NCBI GenBank assembly: GCA_014155875.1
Contig: JACEFZ010027760.1
Span: forward strand, 64,501 to 128,500
Origin: Cepaea nemoralis
Lineage: Eukaryota; Mollusca; Gastropoda; Stylommatophora; Helicidae
Direction: 5' to 3'
DNA length: 64,000 bases
The notes beneath the pieces are model-generated. The model ran no database searches and had not been told where the DNA came from. It saw only the letters and a list, made by a program, of their open reading frames with translations. The stretch's first letter is position 1, and the number at the start of each line of letters is the position of its first letter. A program made the translations under genes and the position numbers. This document shows positions 43,485-53,500 of the stretch, piece by piece.

Positions 43485-43594
43485 ATATTATTATTATTAT
43501 TAGTCTTATTCATTTTCAGACGTCAATCTAAATTAATCTAATGGAAGCAGCATTCAACTTAAGCTTGTTGACAGCTCCATAAAGTCTGTTCTGA
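43485..43594. repeat. 115-bp segment, copy 1
   Basis: From ATTATTATTAGTCTTATTCA through GGAAGCAGCATTCAACTTAA to CATAAAGTCTGTTCTG. It recurs almost identically at 44478-44596, in both places directly after a (TTC)n tract. Confidence 0.95.
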
Positions 43595-43938
43595 TGAGTG
43601 TTGGTAGGTTATGGGATGGGTGGAGGATGTGTGCGTGTGGGTGGGGAGATCTGTGAAGGTGGGGAGATGTGTGGGTGGGTATGGATAGGTGGTTGCATGC
43701 ATGTGTGCATGGGTTTGTGTGTGGATGGGTGGGGGATGTGTGGTGGGTGGGAGATGTGTATGTGTGTGGGTGGGGAGATGGTGTATGTGGGGGTGTGTGT
43801 GGGATGTGTGGGTTAGGGGATGGGTGGATGGATGGGGTTATGTATGTGCCTGTGGATATGTGTGTGGTTGGGTGGTGGATGCGTGTGTGGGAGACACGCG
43901 GATGTATAGTGGATGGGTGGGTGGGTGGAGGAGTTGTC
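43595..43938. repeat. GT-rich minisatellite
   Basis: GGTGGGGAGATGTGTGGGT-type units, the same character as 16081-16965, and again immediately followed by repeat F. Confidence 0.9.
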
Positions 43939-44092
43939 TCATAACATGGTAACATGCATTGTTTATGCTTATGTTTCCTATGTGAATGCACTTTGCACTG
44001 ATGAACGAAAGATGAGTGATTGGAAGGGCCGAATGTAAGACGGGCCTGCGTGCCCAATTTGTTACCCTTCGAAAATAAAGTTTGTTTGTTTG
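43939..44092 (+). mobile_element. Repeat F 3' end with (GTTT)n tail
   Basis: CATAACATGGTAACATGCAT, TGTTTATGCTTA, GATGAACGAAAGATGAGTGA, GGGCCGAATGTAAGACGGGC and CTTCGAAAATAAAGTTTG, ending in GTTT units. Confidence 0.8.
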
Positions 44093-44181
44093 TTTCTTCT
44101 TCTTCTTCTTCTTCTTCTTCTTCTTCTTCTTCTTCTTCTTCTTCTTCTTCTTCTTCTTCTTCTTCTTCTTCTTCTTCTTCT
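44092..44181. repeat. (TTC)n tract
   Basis: About 90 bp of perfect TTC, directly following the repeat F tail. Confidence 0.97.
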
Positions 44182-44264
44182 ATTACTCAGTCGTGTGGTT
44201 TGGATGTTCGCATTTTGTCCATGCCTTTATAAAGCATATCTTTTAGATTGTTGCTGTTCTCTGT

Positions 44265-44400
44265 TAGCCTTGAATGATGTGTGAATGAAATAATGTATGA
44301 AAGAGAGTGATAGAAGGGCAGAATGTTAGATGGGCCTGCGTGCCCAATTCTTAACCCTTTGAAAATAAAGTTTGTTCGTTCGTTCGTTCGTTCGTTCGTT
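44265..44400 (+). mobile_element. Repeat F 3' end with (GTTC)n tail
   Basis: GAAAGAGAGTGATAGAAGGG, CAGAATGTTAGATGGGCC and TTTGAAAATAAAGTTTG, then GTTC units at 44373-44400. It lacks the upstream half and the GT minisatellite. A (TTC)n tract follows. Confidence 0.75.
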
Positions 44401-44427
44401 CTTCTTCTTCTTCTTCTTCTTCTTCTT

Positions 44428-44458
<31 letters not shown>

Positions 44459-44477
44459 TTCTTCTTCTTATTCTTCT
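44401..44477. repeat. (TTC)n tract grading into TTATTC
   Basis: TTC to about 44456, then TTATTC-type units leading into the 115-bp segment. Confidence 0.95.
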
Positions 44478-44596
44478 TATTCTTATATTATTATTATTAT
44501 TAGTCTTATTCATTTTCAGACGTCAATCTAAATTAATCTAATGGAAGCAGCATTCAACTTAAGCTTGTTGACAGCTCCATAAAGTCTGTTCTGAAA
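44478..44596. repeat. 115-bp segment, copy 2
   Basis: Virtually identical to 43485-43594. The spacing of about 993 bp defines a local segmental repeat. Confidence 0.95.
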
Positions 44597-44954
44597 TGGA
44601 ACAGGAGTATGGCAAACTACTTTTCTCAGTTCTGCATATTGTCAGCTTCAATTGTTCAGCTGCCACTTAATCAGTTCCACAGTTATATTCATCAGTATGC
44701 GATAGCTTTATTTGTATTAAACATTCGTTACTTCAGTCTGTTGTGTGCTGTGTGTAGTCCGAAAATTGTTACTTCACAATTAAGTTCGTAATGTGCGTCG
44801 CCTATTTGGTGTCCTGGATAATCTAATGCCCAAATGGTTGACTATATGACATCATCGATTTGTGTGTATCGGAGAACTGTTTCGTCAAACCTGTGGCTCA
44901 GTGCGTACGACTTCCATGAGCTTGTTTTCGGGTTTGCTTTCTCTGGCCTGCGTC
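44597..44954. other. Unassigned spacer
   Basis: Nothing recognised. Confidence 0.3.
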
Positions 44955-45190
44955 GTCATTTAATATATTCATTTATTCAGTAGCATTTCCTTTGCAGAAC
45001 CTAGCTCCCATTACAACCTTTCGGAAAATCTCTCCATCACAAGCAAGATGTCCCGCATTAGATGCACCGAAGTGGAGATTATCTGCCACATCCTGCACCC
45101 ATCTTCTCTTTGGTCTTCCTCTTCCTCTCTTCCCAGGCATATACCCCTCCATTATTGTTCTCTCCAAAATCTCATGACGTGTCAAGTGAC
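44955..45190 (-). mobile_element. LINE 3' end with (GAAT)n-like tail
   Basis: The minus-strand frame encodes LERTIMEGYMPGKRGRGRPK, RRWVQDVADNLHFG, AGHLACDGEIF and ARFCKGNATE, then stop and TGAATAAATGAAT. It is better preserved than the copy at 41.55 kb. Confidence 0.85.
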
Positions 45191-45257
45191 CAAATTATAT
45201 AAATTTTCTTTGTTTTATCGTCTTTAATAGCCAACCCTGTTCAATATTCAGCTCTTG

Positions 45258-45425
45258 GAGTTAGTTAGTTAGTTAGTTATCAGTTGGGGTATCTTCGTTG
45301 CACTCCGGACATGTCCATAGGTGCTCAGATCCTCCCCCCCCCCCCCCAGCATATGCATCAGCGTCCGGTGGCTAATAGTGCCAGTTCTGTGTTGGTTGAC
45401 GAGGCGCTCTTGGAGTATCGATGCA
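45258..45425 (-). mobile_element. LINE-ACTA2 3' end
   Basis: The plus strand GTTAGTTAGTTAGTTATCAG is the tail complement. TTGCACTCCGGACATGTCCA, GGTGCTCAGATCC and GTTCTGTGTTGGTTGACGAG follow. A run of 14 C at 45331-45344 interrupts the coding complement. Confidence 0.8.
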
Positions 45426-45529
45426 TTTGTTCTTTTCTGTACCTAAGATATTCTTAGAACCCGTCTATAACATTTACATTCAAAAGCATTTATGCGCTGT
45501 TCAGCTTCATTTAATATAAGACAGCATAA

Positions 45530-45775
45530 ATGCTCCTTGGCTGTCACTTCTACCGCTGGATCTGTCCAGTCTTCACCATGTTCTCCAATGTCTCTCTTCT
45601 CATTACGGGACCAAAGGAGACTGGTTATCTCTTTCTTATAGTTGCGAATAATGTTCAGCTTTCATTAGTTTCCTCCAGACAATCATTTCAGTTACTCTTG
45701 CAAGTCCATATACCACATCTGAACATTCCGAAGGCTCCACGTGCGAAAAATACCTGATTCTATGTGTTTTAAATA
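45530..45775 (-). mobile_element. RTE-1 fragment
   Basis: TTCACCATGTTCTCCAATGT, CTCTTCTCATTACGGGACC and TTCATTAGTTTCCTCCAG are complements of the GHVMRRE and KEANKTR-type regions. The tail is not preserved. Confidence 0.7.
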
Positions 45776-45837
45776 TTTCGGCCATCGTATTATTTAAATA
45801 GTCAATTCATATGATATATAATTATGTTGTATGTACT

Positions 45838-45905
45838 CGAAGACATGTAGCGAAATAAACCAGGCAAAAATCGTGCAGCAAAGTGTTTGTGACATTGGTG
45901 TTTAA
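45838..45905 (+). mobile_element. Repeat E copy (degenerate)
   Basis: GACATGTAGCGAAATAAACC, AGGCAAAAATCGTGCAGC, then GTGTTTGTGACATTGGTG. GAAA is intact; the CTGACGA block is lost. Confidence 0.55.
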
Positions 45906-46834
45906 CTAACATACAGATTATACATTTTTTATATCATAAATGTAACAAGTTGAAATAACAGCCGCAATCCCATAAATCCTTTTACATTTTAACGAGTTTC
46001 TGTGTGCAGTAACATCTGCATATGTATGTGTTATACTTAATGAGTTGATTCAAGAATTGTCATCACAGCACTCGGGATCTTCCCATATTCGCTCTGTCCA
46101 TACCACCAGCTACCAGCTAAGAGTCCAAATACTGTTGGTACTATTCGCAGTCTGATTATGTGTCTGTCTTGCTTCTCCTGGGAGTGCTGAGTGTCGGCTA
46201 AACCCTCTGGTCACACCCTGTGGCACCATTATTTACAAGCCACGATGACTGAACTGTTCTTCCACACTACTATTGGGATGATACTGACATCTGCAGATGA
46301 TGTCATTGCATATAGACAGGAGAGAGTAAGTCTGAAGAGTTGTTGGGGACAGTAAACAAAGTTATTGGTTGGTGTTCAGAAATGGTGATGTTATTAATCC
46401 ATATAATCCTTTGTTTTATGGTGCTCTATGGACAATAAATAGAATTGTAAAGAGTAACACCACAGGTCTCACAATCCATAATGATTTGGCTAGGTTCAAT
46501 TCTAAAAGAAACAATTACCCTCGCATCTTTCCTCTAGAGTTTGACCTTGTCACTTCCTTCGCCTTAGCTTCTTTGCCCACTACATTACTTCCTGTCATCT
46601 GACATACAGAGCACGTGTAACAAAGTTTTACTATTGTGTATTAGGACTATTACTTCTTCAGAACCCAGTTAAGTAACTAATTTTGTAATGATTTTCATGC
46701 ACCTGTCGTTTTGTTTGTGTGTGCCGACGAAGGCTTTCAAGTCGCAACATTTTATGGTATGTGTAATTGTTTTTACATAGCTCGCGAATTCTGTAATCCG
46801 TTTTTCATGATTTACTCCATGTATTTTTGAAGCT
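45906..46834. other. Mostly unassigned; LINE scrap at 46150-46260 (-)
   Basis: 46157-46235 pairs with 7940-8045 (see that entry). A plus-strand frame at 46369-46602 has no recognised motif. GCCGACGAAGGCTTTCAAGT at 46723, followed by CGCAACATTTTATGGTA, resembles the GACGAAGGC phrase seen at 3' ends of various retroelements, but no match was made. Confidence 0.35.
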
Positions 46835-47165
46835 TTACTGAACTTCAACATACGAAAATCCATATAGATTGCCTAACATTTTATCTTCTTCCTCCTTCTT
46901 CTTTTGTCCTTCTTCTTTTGTCCTTTTGCTTCTGCTTTTGCGTCGCAAAGTGGACGTAGAGGTAATTTTCTGTGTTTCTAACGTCATATTTGATTTCTTC
47001 AATGTCTCTTTGACTTCATCTAGCCATTTCTTTCTGGTTCGTCCTCTGACCTTGTATCCCGATGTTCTCATGTAGAAAGCTCTAGCCGCTGGTTGATCAT
47101 GTTCCATTCTAGCTAACTGTCCGAACCATTGCATTCTCTGCTGTTCTATAAAGTCAGTCATTATA
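46835..47165 (-). mobile_element. LINE C-terminal fragment
   Basis: The minus-strand frame begins MTDFIEQQRMQWFGQLARME and contains VRGRTRKKWLDEVKETL, the R-x-x-W-FGHxxRM ... RGRPRxxWxDxV arrangement of LINE ORF2 C-termini. The rest of the frame is K/R/E low complexity. A 19-bp G run lies just outside at 47196-47214. Confidence 0.75.
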
Positions 47166-47589
47166 AACTTCCACTTCTACCGTCAGGCGTTGTTGGGGGG
47201 GGGGGGGGGGGGGGAATAGTTGATGTGTCATGTGATTGTACAATGTCATTGATGTCAGTCCATTTTATTCTCGGCGTCCTCTTTCTCTCGTAATTGATAT
47301 TCTTTGATGCAGCGCCAGTGTTCGTAACTGATTATGTTGCATTCTAACGAGATGACCGAATAATTTGATCTTCTGCCTTTCAGTTTATGTGGCACACTGT
47401 GTTGATTCCACTATTAGGCTGATAACATCATCTAGGATAGTTAAATGGCTGATCTTCTCAGGCATCGCATCTCGCAGGTCTTGATTTTCGTTAAGTGCGA
47501 TTTGGATAATGTCCATTCTTGAAGTTGGTAGCATATGATTGGTATTAATAAGTTATTTGGTATGAATATGTTATTTAAATTGATATGTT
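47166..47589. other. Probable upstream part of the same LINE plus spacer
   Basis: 47230-47530 has the look of decayed LINE coding sequence on the minus strand, but no motif can be placed with certainty. Confidence 0.35.
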
Positions 47590-47833
47590 TGAAGTTAGTT
47601 GCATATCCTTTACAGGACGTTGCAGTCAACACCAGCATTTGTTTTAATGTTGTGATCTCTTTACAAGTTTACGTTCAGTAGTTTGCCATTGCTTTCTGAA
47701 TGACTGTCCCCCATACCATTTCATAAAAAACCAAAAGAAGGCGGTCTGTTCCAAATCGCCGGCAGTTGTGTTTCAAACTCGGGTATGCAGTATTATGAAC
47801 TTCGACTGTAAACCCTTCGCCACGGAGCGGAAG
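47590..47833 (-). mobile_element. SINE-A, full length
   Basis: Tail complement AAGTTAGTTGCATATCCTTT, then ACAGGACGTTGCAGTCAACA. Core complement TTCAGTAGTTTGCCATTGCT. Body AAGGCGGTCTGTTCCAAATC. Head TTGTGTTTCAAACTCGGGTA, ending TTCGCCACGGAGC. Confidence 0.87.
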
Positions 47834-48017
47834 ATTTTATATGCCTATGATATTATATCTGTCGTTTGGCTGATGTAGGTATGTAAGGAAGTTTCAGTAA
47901 GGGTGATAGTTGATGTATAGGCGCACTTTTTTTTTACATCTGATTTCGATTTCTCGGTCTTTTCCGCCATCATATGTGACTATACGTCTTGAGTATTTAA
48001 TTTCTGTAACTTACTTC

Positions 48018-48455
48018 AAAGAGATCCGAAGAGAGTGGCTGCTATCTCTGGAGCGGTCTCGGCTGGCAAAGATTAGTTTCATCTTCGTGCCAGGGCATGC
48101 GGGAGTACAAGGGAATGAGCGGGCTGACAAGATCGCAGGTAACGCTACTGTGGAGGGCGGACGCGCCATGGACCAGGCTGACATTCTGAATGCTCTACGA
48201 GAAGTAAGACTTGTGCGAGAACCAAATGATGACTGCGAATCTACAACCATGGTCAGATTGTGAGAACAGTAAATCAAAAGAGGGGTGGCCAAACAAGAAC
48301 ACTACGCAGGAAGCCAAAGGAGATTGATAAACCAACACAGAACTGGCGTCGTTAGCCGCTACACACTGCGGGATTTGCTGAGGGATTCGAGCACTTATGG
48401 ACTGAATGGTTGGATGTGCAATGAGGATGATCTGTCCACTTACTAACTAACTAAC
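48018..48455 (+). mobile_element. LINE-ACTA copy 2, 3' end
   Basis: Opens with IRREWLLSLERSRLAKISF, then the last RNase H motif FVPGHAGVQGNERADKIAG and GGRAMDQADILNALREVRL. A substitution creates a stop shortly after STTMVRL. The 3' end GATGATCTGTCCACTTACT leads to a short (ACTA)n. This copy retains an undisrupted frame where copy 3 has a 2-nt deletion. Confidence 0.87.
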
Positions 48456-49400
48456 TTGCTTCACATATGTACTATTTATCGGTATAGTTAGTGGACGAGG
48501 AGACAAGCTAACCTGCATTCGTGTGCTTTTCGTTGTATTTATATACACGTTTTATCTTCTGCATGTTGAACTCAGCTTATAAATATGATTTTCTAATCTG
48601 CACTCACCGCTGTAAAACAGGAATTAATCGTCTGCAAATGAAAGTTTGAAGTCTATGTCTACACTTGTTCTTAATTTCTCGTTTGTCTCTTTATCTGTGC
48701 TTGTAAGTTTTTCAGCTGTATTTCTTATGCATCTCATTAAAAAATATGTGATGTTACGCCAGTGTGTTTATAGGACTTTCCATGTCTGCTATTGTTCACA
48801 CAGAGTTGTGACGAATAAAGCGTCTGCCAGATTTTATCACACTCATTAAACCAAATTGTCTACCTCATTTCACAAACCCCTCTTTATTGAAGAAACACCA
48901 ACATCCAACATCCAACATCCAACAACCTTTATTTTTCTATTCGCTCGCTTTGAGCTCAAGCGTAATATATACACATGTTACTACTTTTAGTGCACTGTTT
49001 TGTTTATGTGTTAGATTTCCCTATTATGAGTGTCCCTCCCACTCTGACTTCTGATGAACTTGTACTTTACGTCCCCAAGTCAAGGATACAAAGTCAAAAT
49101 TATTTCCACTAGCAACCTTAAACATGCCATTCCGCATCTCATCTATGACATTGTACCCTACACACAATTCCCTCCCTCCATTTGTTATGTATTTCTAAGG
49201 CGTGCATTGAGGGCAATATTGTCAATATTGCCAACTGTGGAATTAGACACTTTTGCCCGACAATTATGCAGCGCTTTCCGTGACAGCAATTCCAATTATT
49301 AATTATACGTGGCCTCGTCGTTAAGTGGGAATATCGCCCAGTTATTTTCTAATATCGAATAATGATGAGTTGGGAAAGATTGGCGTAAACTGGCTTACAT
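48456..49400. other. Unassigned AT-rich stretch
   Basis: No gene recognised. A small CCAACAT heptamer repeat occurs at about 48899-48922. Confidence 0.3.
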
Positions 49401-49404
49401 ACAC

Positions 49405-49485
49405 ACGACTGCTGTTCAAGTTGTGTGGATTCCTGGATTCATCTGCATACAAGGCCACGGACGCGCGAGATTGGCTCGTTGCGTT
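49405..49485 (+). mobile_element. Possible RNase H scrap of a LINE
   Basis: Encodes VWIPGFICIQGHGRARLA, resembling the WIPGH-GI-GNE-AD-LA last motif of LINE RNase H domains with H and N lost. Very short, so tentative. Confidence 0.35.
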
Positions 49486-49552
49486 TCTTCCTCTTCTTCT
49501 TTGGTCTTTTATCCCTCAGTTGGGCACATTCCCTCAGCGAGATTACTCCTAA

Positions 49553-50048
49553 TTCCCTTAGGTATCCTTAACTATCCCGAAATTATATTTACCTTTCTCG
49601 TAGCTATTCCTTTGCTATCCCTTAGCTATTATTAGCTATCCCTTAGCTATCCTTTAGCTATCATTAGCTTTCCCTTAGCTATCAATTAGCTATACTTAGC
49701 TATCATAAACTATCCCTAGCTATTCCTTAACTATCCCGTAGCTATCCTTAACTATCCCGTATTTATCCTTAAATATCACTCAGCTATCCTTAGCTATCCC
49801 TTAGCTATCCTTGTCTATCCTTAACTCTCCTTAGCTAACCCTAGCGATCCCGTAGCTATCCATTAGATATCTTTAGCTAGTCATTAACAATGCTTAGCTA
49901 TCCTTCAGCCATCCCTTAGCTGTCCTTAGCTATTCATAGCTATCCCTTACCTATCCCTTAGCTGTCCTTAACTATCCTTAGCTATCCTTTGCTATCCCTT
50001 AGTTATCCTCAACTATCATTATCTATCCCATAACTATCCCTTAGCTAT
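49553..50048. repeat. TTAGCTATCC-type minisatellite
   Basis: About 0.5 kb of 10-12-bp units (CCTTAGCTATCC, CCCTTAGCTATC and variants). It is not telomeric TTAGGG. Confidence 0.93.
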
Positions 50049-50146
50049 TGGCAAACTACTTAACGTAAACTTGGCAAGAAATCACAAACTGTCCAAAAAA
50101 TGATGGGTTGACTGCGACGTCCTGTAAGGGATATGCAGTTAACGTG
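50045..50146 (+). mobile_element. SINE-A, 5'-truncated
   Basis: Starts inside the core (TTGGCAAACTACTTAACGTA, AACTTGGCAAGAAATCAC) and runs to GGGTTGACTGCGACGTCCTG and AAGGGATATGCAGTTAACG. It directly abuts the TTAGCTATCC array. Confidence 0.82.
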
Positions 50147-50159
50147 TATGGCCGATCTA

Positions 50160-50305
50160 GCGACAGCGTCTATTCAGCACTTCTTGTTTCATTCATGGCC
50201 GGGACAAGAACACATAACTGATCCACGACTCTGATGATCGTGTAAGAGGGCGTGACAGGAGCGCCCACGCTTACCGGTATGGCACTTCATGATGATGTTT
50301 CATTG
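50160..50305 (+). mobile_element. RTE-2 3' tip
   Basis: GATCCACGACTCTGATGATC, GCGCCCACGCTTACCGGTAT and GGCACTTCATGATGATG match the RTE-2 3' ends at 9.54 and 11.1 kb. Confidence 0.7.
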
Positions 50306-50514
50306 ATATTTCTCTAGTTCTCCAGACGAGCTCCACTTTGGGGATAATGCTTCATATTGTTTACCGCGTATTGTCTGCAAAAGACATTGCGATTGATGAG
50401 TTCAAGTCAGGGTATCCAAGATACGTGTGTACTTCGCTCACTTAAACACTGGACTATAGATTTACACACTTAATGTCCTTTCAGAGACTTTGTCTACTGG
50501 CAACAAATATCGAT

Positions 50515-53500
50515 GTTGTGTAGGCTGGTAGTTGGACTTAGAGGTGGAGTAGGCTGGTGGTTGAGATAATAGGTAGCGTAGGCTGGTGGTTGGACTTAAA
50601 GGTGGAGTAGGCTGGTGGTTGAGATAATAGGTAGCGTAGGCTGGTGGTTGGACTTAAAGGTGGTGTAGGGTGGTGGTTGAGATAATAGGTAGCGTAGGCA
50701 GGTGGTTGGACTTATAGGTGGAGTAGGCTGGTGGTTGGACTTAAAGGTGGTGTAGGGTGGTGGTTGGACTTAAAGGTGGTGTAGGGTGGTGGCTGAGATA
50801 ATAGGTAGCGTAGGCTGGTGGTTGGACTTAAAGGTGGAGTAGGCTGGTGGTTGGACTTAAAGGTGGTGTAGGGTGGTGGTTGAGATAATAGGTAGCGTAG
50901 GCTGGTGGTTGGACTTAAAGGTGGAGTAGGCTGGTGGTTGGACTTAAAGGTGGAGAAGGCTGGTGGTTGGACTTAGAGGTAAAATAGGCTAGTGGTTGGA
51001 CTTAAAGGTGGAGTAGGCTAGTGGTTGGACTTAAAGGTGGAGTAGGCTAGTGGTTGGACTTAAAGGTGGAGTAGGCTAGTGGTTGGACTTAAAGGTGGAG
51101 TAGGCTAGTGGTTGGAAATATAGGAAGAGTAGACTGTTGGTTGGGATTATAGGAGGTGTAGACTGGTGATTGGGATTATAGAGGGTGTAAGCTGGTGGTT
51201 GGGATTATAGGGGGTGTAAGCTGGTGGTTGGGATTATAGGGGGTGTAGGCTGGTGGTTGGGATTATAGGGGGTGTAGGCTGGTGGTTGGGATTATAGGGG
51301 GTGTAGGCTGGTGGTTGGGATTATAGGGGGTGTAGGCTGGTGGTTGGGATTATAGGGGGTGTAGGCTGGTGGTTGGGATTATAGGGGGTGTAGGCTGGTG
51401 ATTGGGATTATAGAGGGGTGTAGGCTGGTGGTTGGGATTATAGGGGGTGTAGGCTGGTGGTTGGGATTATAGGGGGTGTAGGCTGGTGGTTGGGATTATA
51501 GGGGGTGTAGGCTGGTGGTTGGGATTATAGAGGGTGTAGGCTGGTGGTTGGGATTATAGGGGGTGTAGGCTGGTGGTTGGGTTTATAGGGGGTGTAGGCT
51601 GGTAGTTGGGATTATAGGGGGTGTAGGCTGGTGGTTGGGATTATAGGGGGGTGTAGGCTGTTGGTTGGGATTATAGGAAGAGTAGGCTGTTGGTTGGGAT
51701 TAATAGGAAGAGTAGGCTGTTGGTTGGGATTATAGGAAGAGTAGGCTGTGTGGTTGGGATAATAGGAAGAGTAGGCTGTGGTTGGGATAATAGGAAGAGT
51801 AGGCTGTTGGTTGGGATAATAGGAAGAGTAGGCTGTTGGTTGGGATTATAGGAAGAGTAGGCTGGTGGTTGGGAAAATAAGAAAGAGTAGGCTGGTGGTT
51901 GGGATTATAGGGGGTGTAGGCTGGTGGTTGGGATTATAGGGGGGTGTAGGCTGTTGGTTGGGATTATAGGAAGAGTAGGCTGTTGGTTGGGATAATAGGA
52001 AGAGTAGGCTGTTGGTTGGGATTATAGGAAGAGTAGGCTGTTGGTTGGGATAATAGGAAGAGTAGGCTCTTGGTTGGGATAATAGGAAGAGTAGGCTGTT
52101 GGTTGGGATAATAGGAAGAGTAGGCTGTTGGTTGGGATTATAGGAAGAGTAGGCTGGTGGTTGGGAATATAGGAAGAGTAGGCTGTTGGTTGGGAATATA
52201 GGAAGGTAGGCTGTTGGTTGGGAATATAAGGGGTGTAGGCTGATGGTTGTGATTATAGGGTGTGTAGACGGGTGGTTGGGTTTTATAGGGGGTGTAGGCT
52301 GGTGGTTGGGATTATAGGGGGTCTAGGCTGGTGGTTGGGATTATATGGTGTGTAGGCTGGTGGTTGGGATTATAGGGTGAGTAGGCTGGTAGTTGGGATT
52401 ATATGAGAGTAGTTTGGTGGTTGGGGTTATATGAGGAGTAGATTGGTGGTTGGATTATAGGGGGTTTAGGCTGGTGGTTGGGATTATAAGGGAAGTAGGC
52501 TGGTGATTGGGATTATAGGGGGTGTAGGCTGGTGGTTAGGATTATAGGGGGTGTAGGCTGGTGGTTGGGATTATAGGGGTTGTAGGCTGGTGGTTGGGAT
52601 TATAGGGGTGTAGGCTGATGGTTGGGATTATAGGGAGAGTAGGCTGGTAGTTGGGATTATATGAGAGTAGGTTGGTGGTTGGGATTATATGAGGAGTAGA
52701 TTGGTGGTTGGGATTATAGGGTGTGTAGGCTGGTGGTTGGGATTATAGGGAGTGTAAGCTGGTGGTACGGATTATATGAGAGTAGATTGATGGTTGGGAT
52801 TATATGAGGAGTACATTGGTGGTTAGTCTTATATGAGGATTAAATTGGTGATTGGGATTATAGGGGGTGTAGTCTGGTGGTTGGGATTATGAGAGTAGGT
52901 TGGTGGTTGGGATTATATGAGGAGTATATTGGTGGTTGGGATTATATGAGGATTAAATTGGTGATTGGGATTATAGGGGGTGTAGGCTGGTGGTTGGGAT
53001 TATGAGGGTAGGTTGGTGGTTGGGATTATATTAGGAGTAGATTGGTGGTTGGGATTATAGGGGGTGTAGGCTGGTGGTTGGGATTATAGGGAGAGTAGGT
53101 TGGTTGTTGGGATTACAGGAGGTGTGGGCTGGTGGTTGGGGTTATAGTGATAGTATGCTGGTGGTTGGGATTATAGGAGGTGTAGGCTGGTGGTTGGGAT
53201 TATAGTGAGAGTAGGCTTGTGGTTGGGATTATAGGGAGTTTAGGCTGGTGGTTGGTATTATAGGGGATGTAGGCTGGTGGTTTGGATTATAGGGAGAGTA
53301 GGCTGGTGGTTGGGATTATAGGGGGTGTAGGCTGGTAGTTGGGATTATATGAGAGTAGGTTGGTGGTTGGGATTATATGAGGCGAAGATTGGTGGTTGGG
53401 ATTATAAGGGGTGTAGGCTAGTGGTTGGGATTATATGAGAGTAGGTTGGTGGTTGTGATTATGTGAGAGTAGGTTGGTGTTTGGCATTACAGGAGGTGTA

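Noticed and set aside
42840..43541. 233-codon plus-strand frame
   Set aside because: It crosses an antisense RTE-1 fragment and then the (TTC)n tract, giving poly-S and poly-F; not a gene.
49553..50048. Telomeric or interstitial telomere repeat
   Set aside because: Units are TTAGCTATCC-like, not TTAGGG, and are degenerate.
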